Below are positions 16,154 to 22,490 of a stretch of DNA of 54,787 nt, one piece after another. The DNA is taken from positions 1 to 54,787 of the forward strand of contig JAUSAZ010000142.1 of the NCBI GenBank assembly GCA_030652255.1, read 5' to 3'. The stretch is from Myxococcales bacterium. GTDB taxonomy: Bacteria > Myxococcota_A > Polyangia > Polyangiales > Ga0077539. How positions within the stretch are numbered: position 1 is the first letter of the stretch; every line of letters starts with the position of its first letter. The notes under the pieces are model-generated. The model saw nothing but the letters and a program-made list of their open reading frames with translations. It was not told the origin of the DNA and did no database searches. Both the position numbers and the translations under genes were made by a program.

Positions 16154-16204
16154 TGCAGTGCAACATCGGGCGTGTTGACAGGGCGCGAAGCGGCGGCCTA
16201 GGTA
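16154..16204 (+). promoter_or_regulatory. PHA operon promoter with PhaR-like operator
   Basis: TTGACA (16175-16180), an 18-nt spacer and TAGGTA (16199-16204) form a strong promoter for the plus-strand PHA operon. TGCAGTGCA (16154-16162) ends 12 nt upstream of the -35. The phasin promoter has the same arrangement (same 9-mer type, 11 nt, TTGACA, 18-nt spacer), which argues for common control by PhaR. Confidence 0.65.
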
Positions 16205-16248
16205 TGGGCCGCGCCGCCGGGGCGCAGACCCCCCATCGGAGGACCGCG

Positions 16249-16566
16249 ATGATCGGCTGGGACAGCTGGAAGAAGGGCTTCGACGCCTGGGAGGACGCGA
16301 CGGCGAAGCACCTGGAGGCGTGGCTGCGCTCGCCGCTGGTGCTGGGGCCCGGCGGGGCGGCGCTGACGGCGGCGATGCGGGCCAAGCGGGCGGCGGACGG
16401 CGCGCTCGACGCGTGGTGGTCGGCGGTGGGCCTGCCCACGCGGCGCGACCAGGAGCGCTCGATGCACGCGCTCAACCAGCTCCAGAGCCGGCTCATCGAC
16501 CTCGAGGAGACCCTCGCGGAGATGCGCGCGCAGCAGCAGGGCCTTCAGCCGCCGACGAAGCGATAG
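16249..16566 (+). CDS. PhaE/phasin-like small PHA protein
   Basis: A 105-residue protein with the ATG 5 nt after CGGAGGA. It is Trp-rich at the N-terminus (Trp-Asp-Ser-Trp-Lys-Lys-Gly-Phe-Asp-Ala-Trp). The second half has Gly-Leu-Pro-Thr-Arg-Arg followed by a heptad-type helix (Leu-Gln-Ser-Arg-Leu-Ile-Asp-Leu-Glu-Glu). A Leu-Pro-Thr-Arg motif before a C-terminal coiled coil is typical of PhaE, the partner of class III PHA synthase, but this protein is much shorter than classical PhaE. It is the first gene of the operon with phaC, so a synthase-partner or granule role is likely. Confidence 0.6.
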   Translation: MIGWDSWKKGFDAWEDATAKHLEAWLRSPLVLGPGGAALTAAMRAKRAADGALDAWWSAVGLPTRRDQERSMHALNQLQSRLIDLEETLAEMRAQQQGLQPPTKR

Positions 16567-16586
16567 AGAGAGGGAGACCGCGTCGC

Positions 16587-18308
16587 ATGGACATCACCCC
16601 GTACCTCGAGTTGAAGCCCGCGCCGCGGGCGGTGTTCGAGCGCCTGCCCACGCACGGGGCGCGCGCCCGCTTCATGATCGCCACGCCCGACGGCGACTGG
16701 CGCTGCGTCACCTGGAACGGCTTCGCCCGCATGATCCGCGACCTCGGCCTGTGGCTGTCGTCCGTCGGGGTCGCGCCGGGCGACCGCGCGGTGGTCTTCG
16801 CCCCCAACCGGGTGGAGTGGGGCGCCGCGGCGCTGGCGATACAGTCCGCCGGGGCGGTGATGGTGCCGCTCTACGGCGCGAGCACGGCGGCGCAGGCCGC
16901 GTATGTCATCGACCACTCCGACGCGAAGGTGGTCTTCGTCGACACGCCCGCGCTGCTCGGGCGCCTCTTCGAGGTGTGGTCCGAACTGCCGAAGGTCGAG
17001 CGGGTGGTGCTGCTCGACGAGGGACTCGACCCCGCGAGGGTGCTCGCGGCGCTGCGGGCGAAGGGCGCGACGGTCCCAACGGACGAGGCCGCGGCGGCGA
17101 AGGTGGTGGGCTGGGCCGAGGCGCGGGCCGCGGGTGCTGCGCTGCACAAGAGCCACCCCCTGCGCTTCGACGCGATGCTCGACGCCATCGAGCTCGATGC
17201 CCCGTCGGTGATGCTCTACACCTCGGGCACCACGGGCAACCCCAAGGGCGTGCCGCTGTCGCACCGCAACGTCGGGGTCAACGGCCGCGACTGGCTGCTG
17301 CTCAACGGGCCGCTCATCGACGACGGCGCGGTGGACGCGCTGTGGCTGCCCATGAGCCACATCTTCGGCTTCGGGGAGATGTGCCTGGGCAACACCCTCG
17401 GGTTCACCACCTACCTGGTCGACCCGGCGGCGGTGCTGGCGAAGCTCCCGGAGATACGCCCGAGCGTGTTCATGAGCGTGCCGGCGTACTGGGAGAAGAT
17501 CGCCCAGGCGGTGGCGGGCGAGCCCGATGCTGCGCTGCGACACCGGCGCCTCGCGGCGGTCACCGGCGGGCGCCTGCGCTTCTGCCTGTCCGGCGGCGCG
17601 GGGCTCAAGCTGGAGGTGAAGCAGCTCCTGCACGACTGCGGCCTGCTGGTCATCGAGGGCTACGGGCTCACCGAGTGCTCGCCCACGCTCACCCTCAACC
17701 GCGCCGACGCGTTTCGCTTCGACACCGTGGGCAAGGTGCTGCCGAGCGTGACGCTGCGCCTCGCCGAGGACGGGGAGATCCTCGCCAAGGGGGAGAGCGT
17801 GTTCCGGGGCTACCACAAGGACGAGGCCGCGACGCGCGAGGCCTTCGACGAGGACGGGTGGTTCAAGACCGGCGACGTGGGGCGCTTCACGGAGGACGGG
17901 TTCCTCCAGATCGTCGACCGCAAGAAGGACATCCTGGTGACGTCGGCGGGGAAGAACGTCCCGCCGGCCAACATCGAGCTGCGCTTCGCGGACGACCCGC
18001 TCATCGCGCACGTGGTGGTGTACGGCGACGGGAAGAAGTACCTCGTGGCGGGCGTGTGGCTCGACCCGGCGCAGGTCGCGGCGGCGGCGGCGCAGGGCGA
18101 GGACGTCGAGGCGCGGGTGCAGCGGCGGGTCGACGCGGTCAACGCGCAGCTCGCGAGCTACGAGACGGTGAAGCGCTGGGCGGTGATGTCGCCCGCGCTC
18201 ACGGTGGACGCGGGCTGGCTCACGCCCTCGCTGAAGGTGCGGCGCAAGAAGGTCTACGAGGCCTTCCGCGGGGCCTTCGAGGCCCTCTACGACGAGGCCC
18301 GGGGATGA
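16587..18308 (+). CDS. Long-chain acyl-CoA synthetase (AMP-forming)
   Basis: A 573-residue member of the ANL superfamily. The P-loop-like motif Tyr-Thr-Ser-Gly-Thr-Thr-Gly-Asn-Pro-Lys-Gly lies near residue 210, the Gly-Tyr-Gly-Leu-Thr-Glu motif near 358 and Thr-Gly-Asp near 428. The hinge Asp-Arg-Lys-Lys-Asp follows, and a C-terminal lysine (Leu-Lys-Val-Arg-Arg-Lys-Lys) is in place. It activates a carboxylic acid to the acyl-CoA through an acyl-adenylate. Directly upstream of phaC with a 4-bp overlap, it plausibly feeds hydroxyacyl- or fatty acyl-CoA into polymer synthesis. The substrate chain length is not readable from sequence. Confidence 0.92.
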   Translation: MDITPYLELKPAPRAVFERLPTHGARARFMIATPDGDWRCVTWNGFARMIRDLGLWLSSVGVAPGDRAVVFAPNRVEWGAAALAIQSAGAVMVPLYGASTAAQAAYVIDHSDAKVVFVDTPALLGRLFEVWSELPKVERVVLLDEGLDPARVLAALRAKGATVPTDEAAAAKVVGWAEARAAGAALHKSHPLRFDAMLDAIELDAPSVMLYTSGTTGNPKGVPLSHRNVGVNGRDWLLLNGPLIDDGAVDALWLPMSHIFGFGEMCLGNTLGFTTYLVDPAAVLAKLPEIRPSVFMSVPAYWEKIAQAVAGEPDAALRHRRLAAVTGGRLRFCLSGGAGLKLEVKQLLHDCGLLVIEGYGLTECSPTLTLNRADAFRFDTVGKVLPSVTLRLAEDGEILAKGESVFRGYHKDEAATREAFDEDGWFKTGDVGRFTEDGFLQIVDRKKDILVTSAGKNVPPANIELRFADDPLIAHVVVYGDGKKYLVAGVWLDPAQVAAAAAQGEDVEARVQRRVDAVNAQLASYETVKRWAVMSPALTVDAGWLTPSLKVRRKKVYEAFRGAFEALYDEARG

Positions 18309-19423
18309 CCGAAGCGGCGAAGGAGCAGCGGCGCTGGCGCAACCTCCTGGGGATGGTGAAGCGCCCGAAGCCCGTGGTGGGCGCCACCCCAGCGGACGTG
18401 GTGCACCGCGAGAACAAGTGGTCGCTGCTGCGCTACCGCGCCCGCCCGGAGGGGGTGGCCTACGCGACGCCGGTGCTGCTGGTGCCCTCGCTCATCAACC
18501 GGCACTACGTGCTCGACCTGCAGCCGGGGCGCAGCATCGCCGAGGCGCTCGTGGCCCGCGGGCACGACGTGTTCATCATCGACTGGGGCACGCCGGGGCC
18601 CGAAGACCGGCTGCTCAGCTTCGACACGATCACCGACACGTACCTCGGGCGGGCCATCCGTGTTGCGGCGCAGCACGGGGCGCGCGGAAAGGCCCACGTG
18701 CTGGGGTACTGCCTCGGCGGCACGCTGGCGGTGGTGCACGCGGCGGTGCGGCCGGCGCACATCGCGACGCTGACGGCGCTGGCGGCGCCGGTGGCCTTCC
18801 ACGACGAGGGGATGCTCTCGCTCTGGACGCGCTCGAAGGGCTTCGACCTCGGGGCGATGATCGACGCGACGGGCAACGTGCCATGGCAGCTGATGCAGGC
18901 GGCGTTTCAGATGCTGCGCCCGACGCTTCCCCTGTCGAAGGCGGCGCACGTGGTCGACCGGGCGTGGGACGACGAGTTCCTCGATGGGTTCTTCGCGCTG
19001 GAGGCGTGGGGCAACGACAACGTGTCGTTTCCGGGCGAGGCGTACCGGCGGTACATCGAGGGGCTCTACCGCGCCGACGGCCTGATGCGGGAGACCTTCA
19101 CCCTCTCGGGCGAGCCCGTGCTGCTGCGCAACATCACCTGCCCGACGCTGGCGGTGACCTTCGCGCACGACAACATCGTGCCCGAGGAGAGCGCCGCGCC
19201 GCTCATCGCGCGCATCGGCTCGACGGACAAGGAGCGGGTGCACCTGCCGGGCGGGCACGTGGGCGCGGTGATCTCGCGCAAGGCCCTGGCGACGCTGTGG
19301 CCGACGATCTCGGCGTGGTGGGCGGCGCACGACGCCGAGTCCGCGGCGCCGGTGGTGGTGGCGGAGGCCGCGGCGCTGGAGAAGCCGAAGGCGAAGCGCG
19401 CGGGCGCGCGGCTCGCGCGATGA
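18305..19423 (+). CDS. phaC: PHA synthase, class III-type PhaC
   Basis: A 372-residue alpha/beta-hydrolase-fold protein. The synthase lipase-like box is Gly-Tyr-Cys-Leu-Gly-Gly with catalytic Cys136. The likely Asp is in Phe-Ala-His-Asp-Asn and the His in Gly-Gly-His-Val-Gly. The length matches class III (about 355-370) rather than class I (about 590) synthases, which fits the PhaE-like gene at the start of the operon. It polymerises hydroxyacyl-CoA into PHA on the granule surface. The C-terminal 30 residues are Ala/Lys/Arg-rich and absent from the catalytic core. ATGA overlaps on both sides indicate tight coupling. Confidence 0.9.
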   Translation: MTEAAKEQRRWRNLLGMVKRPKPVVGATPADVVHRENKWSLLRYRARPEGVAYATPVLLVPSLINRHYVLDLQPGRSIAEALVARGHDVFIIDWGTPGPEDRLLSFDTITDTYLGRAIRVAAQHGARGKAHVLGYCLGGTLAVVHAAVRPAHIATLTALAAPVAFHDEGMLSLWTRSKGFDLGAMIDATGNVPWQLMQAAFQMLRPTLPLSKAAHVVDRAWDDEFLDGFFALEAWGNDNVSFPGEAYRRYIEGLYRADGLMRETFTLSGEPVLLRNITCPTLAVTFAHDNIVPEESAAPLIARIGSTDKERVHLPGGHVGAVISRKALATLWPTISAWWAAHDAESAAPVVVAEAAALEKPKAKRAGARLAR

Positions 19424-19851
19424 GCGACTGGAAGGACACGGTGTGGCCCGAGGCGCCGGGCGCGCGGGCCTCGGTGGGATTGCTGCTGCTGCGGGTGTAC
19501 GCGGGCGCGGCGCTGATGAGCCACGGGTGGGGGAAGATCCAGAACCCCACCGGGTGGATGAACGGGCGGCCGGGGGCGGCGCCGGCGGCGTTCCAGGCGC
19601 TGGCGGCGGTGTCGGAGTTCTTCGGGGGGATGGGGCTGATCGTGGGGCTGCTCACGCCCGTCGCGGCCTTCGGCGTGGCGTGCACCATGGCGGTCGCGGT
19701 GTTGAAGCACGCCTCGAAGGGAGACCCCTTCGTGGGGCGCGGCGGGTCGTACGAGCCCGCCCTCGGCTACCTGGTGACGGCGGTGTTGTTGATGCTCGCG
19801 GGCCCCGGGCGCTACGCGCTCGACGCCGTGTGGCGCAAGCGGCGAGCGTAG
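19420..19851 (+). CDS. DoxX family membrane protein
   Basis: A 143-residue protein with four hydrophobic helices and the DoxX hallmarks: Leu-Leu-Leu-Arg-Val-Tyr-Ala-Gly in helix 1, a following His-Gly-Trp-Gly-Lys, and Glu-Phe-Phe-Gly-Gly in helix 2. DoxX proteins sit in the inner membrane and are linked in some bacteria to thiosulfate/quinone or redox-stress functions; the reaction here is unknown. The ATG overlaps the phaC stop by 4 bp, so it is expressed with PHA synthase, but no functional connection is established. Confidence 0.85.
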   Translation: MSDWKDTVWPEAPGARASVGLLLLRVYAGAALMSHGWGKIQNPTGWMNGRPGAAPAAFQALAAVSEFFGGMGLIVGLLTPVAAFGVACTMAVAVLKHASKGDPFVGRGGSYEPALGYLVTAVLLMLAGPGRYALDAVWRKRRA

Positions 19852-19862
19852 GCGCCCACCCG

Positions 19863-20618
19863 ATGCCCATCGCCGACGTGACCCTGATCGCCTCGCCCGA
19901 GCCCCCCGACGACGGCCTCGCGCAGCGCCTCGCCGACGCGCTCTCCGCGGCCCTCGGCGCCCCCCGCGGCACCACCTGGGTGCGCCTCCACCGCGTCGAC
20001 GCCTGCGACTACGCCGAGGACGGCGGCGCCCCGGAGGGGGTGCGCCCGGTCTTCGTCGACCTGCTGCGACGCGGATGGCCCGCGGCGGTCGTGGAGCGCG
20101 CGTCGTCGCTGCGCGCGGTGGCCGAGGCCGTGGCGCGGGTGTGCGGCCGCCCGGTGGCGCAGGTGCACGTGCTCGCCGAGGCGCCGGCCGCGGGGCGCGT
20201 GGCCTTCGGCGGAGAGCTCGCGCCGGGGATGGTCCGCGAGCGCGCGTCGTCGGGCGCGCGGTGGGAGGCCATCGTGGGGTACAGCCGCGCGGTGCGGGTG
20301 GGGGAGCTGGTCTTCGTGACGGGCACCACGGCGTTCACGCCCGATGGCGGGCACGCCGACGCCGACGACGCGTACGCGCAGGCGCGGCAGGCGATCGAGA
20401 ACATCGGCCGCGCGCTGGCGCAGCTCGGGGTGGGCTTCGAGCACGTGGTGCGCACGCGGATGTTCGTGACGGACATCGCGCGCGACTGGGAGGCGATCGG
20501 CCGCGCCCACGCCGAGGCCTTCGGGGAGGTGCGCCCGGCGACGTCCATGATCGAAGCCCGCGCCCTCATCGAGCCGTGGATGCGGGTGGAGATCGAGGTC
20601 GACGCCGTGGCGGGGTGA
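19863..20618 (+). CDS. Fused tautomerase-like and RidA-like protein
   Basis: A 251-residue protein. Residues 2-58 resemble a 4-oxalocrotonate-tautomerase unit beginning Met-Pro-Ile, so Pro would become the N-terminal base after Met removal. Residues 62-118 look like a second such unit without a free N-terminal Pro. Residues 125-251 form a RidA/YjgF domain (Phe-Val-Thr-Gly-Thr-Thr, Gln-Ala-Ile-Glu-Asn-Ile, terminal Val-Glu-Ile-Glu-Val-Asp-Ala-Val-Ala). The arginine that acts in enamine/imine deaminases (Pro-Ala-Arg-Ser in RidA) is Thr here (Pro-Ala-Thr-Ser). The domain is therefore unlikely to be a standard RidA deaminase. It follows the DoxX gene by 11 bp. Confidence 0.75.
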   Translation: MPIADVTLIASPEPPDDGLAQRLADALSAALGAPRGTTWVRLHRVDACDYAEDGGAPEGVRPVFVDLLRRGWPAAVVERASSLRAVAEAVARVCGRPVAQVHVLAEAPAAGRVAFGGELAPGMVRERASSGARWEAIVGYSRAVRVGELVFVTGTTAFTPDGGHADADDAYAQARQAIENIGRALAQLGVGFEHVVRTRMFVTDIARDWEAIGRAHAEAFGEVRPATSMIEARALIEPWMRVEIEVDAVAG

Positions 20619-20638
20619 GGCGACACTCCGCGCCCACC

Positions 20639-21568
20639 ATGCGCGCGGGATCGACCCTCCTCACGTTGTTGATCGTCGCGCAGGGCTGCGTCGGCGCGCC
20701 CTCGTCGAACCGCGCGGCGCCGGGCATGGCCCCCGGCGGGCGCGACCCGACGGCCTTCGAGGGGGGCCTCGGCGGCGAGGCCGGGCGCCGCGTGGCGCGC
20801 CTCACCGTGGCGGGCGTCGAGCGCACGGTGTCGGTGCTGGTCCCGCGCAACCGCGAGGCGCACCCGCCGCTGCTGGTGCTGCTGCACGGGACCAACGGCA
20901 ACGGCGAGGGCATCGTGGACGAGTGCGGCGCCGCGCCCGTCGCCGAGCAGCACGGCTTCGTGCTCGCGGCCCCGGACTCGCGCGAGCCCACCACCGGGGA
21001 CTGGGACCACGCCGAGGCCGGGGAGCGCTACTGGGAGACCGCGCCCGACCGCGACCCCGACCACAACCCCGACCTGCTGCTCGTGCGCGCGGTCATCGCC
21101 GCGGCGGTGCGCGACCTCGGCGTCGACCCCGCCCGGGTCTTCGTCGCCGGTCACTCCAACGGTGCCTTCTTCGCGTACCTCGTCGCCGCCACGATGCCCG
21201 AGCGCGTGACCGCCTTCGCGGCCAACGCGGGCGGCCTCGCGCGCTGCGCCACCTCGCAGTCGTGCGCCTTCCGCGCGGGCGCGACCGCCGACTGCGGGCG
21301 CTTCGCGTCGATGCCGGGGTGGTGCGCGTGCAACGGTCCCGCGCTGCCCATCGAGCCCCCGCGTGCGGGGCGGCGCCCGCCAGCGTACATCGTCCACGGC
21401 ACCGACGACCCGACGGTGTCGGTGCAGTACAGCTGCGCGCTCGCGTCGGAGCTGCGCGCGGCCGGACACGAGGTCGAGCTCGCGCTGCGCGCCAACGAGG
21501 GGCACTACTGCGACCGGGGGTTCACCGCGGCGGCGTGGGCCTTCTTCGCGGGCCTCCAGCAGCCCTGA
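20639..21568 (+). CDS. PHB-depolymerase/feruloyl-esterase-like lipoprotein
   Basis: A 309-residue protein with a signal ending Ala-Gln-Gly-Cys (Cys17), a plausible lipobox. The catalytic core resembles the LpqC/PHB depolymerase esterase group. It has Leu-Leu-His-Gly-Thr-Asn-Gly-Asn as oxyanion region, lipase box Gly-His-Ser-Asn-Gly-Ala with Ser173, an Asp in His-Gly-Thr-Asp-Asp, and a final His in Glu-Gly-His-Tyr. Several Cys pairs fit an exported protein. It probably cleaves short hydroxyacid or aryl esters outside the cytoplasm. Its position ends the PHA operon, but extracellular targeting means it would not act on the cell's own granules. Confidence 0.8.
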   Translation: MRAGSTLLTLLIVAQGCVGAPSSNRAAPGMAPGGRDPTAFEGGLGGEAGRRVARLTVAGVERTVSVLVPRNREAHPPLLVLLHGTNGNGEGIVDECGAAPVAEQHGFVLAAPDSREPTTGDWDHAEAGERYWETAPDRDPDHNPDLLLVRAVIAAAVRDLGVDPARVFVAGHSNGAFFAYLVAATMPERVTAFAANAGGLARCATSQSCAFRAGATADCGRFASMPGWCACNGPALPIEPPRAGRRPPAYIVHGTDDPTVSVQYSCALASELRAAGHEVELALRANEGHYCDRGFTAAAWAFFAGLQQP

Positions 21569-21575
21569 AGGGGCT
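21561..21575. terminator. Short hairpin between convergent stops
   Basis: AGCCC, loop TGAAG, GGGCT overlaps the stop of the esterase gene and touches the stop of the convergent DUF4031 gene. It has only 5 bp and no T-run, so any termination role is weak or needs Rho. Confidence 0.25.
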
Positions 21576-21868
21576 CAAGGGTCCATCGCCTCGCGCTTGC
21601 GGCGCAGGATGCCCACGAAGGTCGCGCGGTCGAGGGTGGCCGCCCCGAGGGCGCGGGCGCGGTCGAGCCACTCGCCCGCGAGGTCGTGGTGCTCGCGGTA
21701 GGTGCCGGGGTGCTGCACCGGCGCCCACGAGACGCCCATCGCCGCCACGAAGGCCGCGAGCTCGCGGGAGCCCTCGTCGCCCGCGAGGTCGGAGATGAGG
21801 TGCGCGGAGGGGCCCCAGCGGCGGTTGAAGGCGCCGCCCCAGTCGTGGGGCTGATCCATCACGATCAT
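21575..21868 (-). CDS. DUF4031 domain protein
   Basis: A 97-residue protein. It matches the short DUF4031 family: an opening Ile-Val-Met-Asp-Gln-Pro, a Ser-Ala-His-Leu-Ile-Ser-Asp segment, a central Leu-Ala-Ala-Phe-Val-Ala-Ala-Met-Gly, and Tyr-Arg-Glu-His-His-Asp-Leu before an Arg-Ala-Arg-Ala-Leu-Gly-Ala. The function of the family is unknown; the spaced His/Asp residues could bind metal. It lies 22 bp after the TlpA-like gene and is probably last in that operon. The ATG at 21868 is the only start that keeps just the domain. Confidence 0.7.
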   Translation of the reverse strand: MIVMDQPHDWGGAFNRRWGPSAHLISDLAGDEGSRELAAFVAAMGVSWAPVQHPGTYREHHDLAGEWLDRARALGAATLDRATFVGILRRKREAMDP

Positions 21869-21890
21869 CGCGGCGGTAGAGGGGGGGAGC

Positions 21891-22442
21891 CTAGAGCAGC
21901 GGCTCGATGGCGCGCGTGAGCTCTTCCTCCGAGGCCGTGCCCGCGTGGCGCAGGCGCACCTCGCCCTGCTTGTCGACGAGCACCAGCGTCGGGAGCCCCT
22001 GGACGTTGAAGGCCCGGGACCCGCGGCCCTCGACGTCATACACCATCACGTAATCGAGGCCGAAGCGCCGGCGGAACGACGGCACCAGCGAGGGGCCGCC
22101 CTCGTCGACGTTGACCCCGATGACGCGCAGCCCGCGGGGGCCGAAGCGGCGGTGCAGCGAGGCGAGGATGGGGAGCTCGACCCGGCACGGTGCGCACCAC
22201 GTGGCCCAGAAGTCGAGGAGCACGGGGGAGCCGCGCAGCGCCCGGAGGTGCACCCGCTCGGCGGCGAGCTCGCCGTCGGCGCCCACCGTGGGCAGGTCGA
22301 AGTCGGCGGCGGCGCCGTAGCGCTTCGGGCGCAGGCCCATGAAGAGCAGCGAACCCAGGAGCACGATGCCGAGCAGGGGGAAGAGCACCCGCTCGGCCAG
22401 GAGGCGGTCGACGAGCGACGGAGGCGGTGGGGGAGGTGCCAT
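21891..22442 (-). CDS. TlpA/ResA-like membrane-anchored thioredoxin
   Basis: A 183-residue protein. A Pro-rich N-terminus precedes one membrane helix (about residues 19-37) that anchors a periplasmic thioredoxin domain. The active site is Trp-Cys-Ala-Pro-Cys with Cys83 and Cys86, and the cis-Pro lies in Gly-Leu-Pro-Thr-Leu. This is the TlpA/ResA layout, used to reduce disulfides in apocytochromes or other exported proteins. It is in the same direction as the sulfatase-like gene, 48 bp downstream of it. Confidence 0.9.
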   Translation of the reverse strand: MAPPPPPPSLVDRLLAERVLFPLLGIVLLGSLLFMGLRPKRYGAAADFDLPTVGADGELAAERVHLRALRGSPVLLDFWATWCAPCRVELPILASLHRRFGPRGLRVIGVNVDEGGPSLVPSFRRRFGLDYVMVYDVEGRGSRAFNVQGLPTLVLVDKQGEVRLRHAGTASEEELTRAIEPLL

Positions 22443-22490
22443 GGAGGACGCCGGACGATCCCACGATCGGGGCGGGAGGCAAACCCTAGG

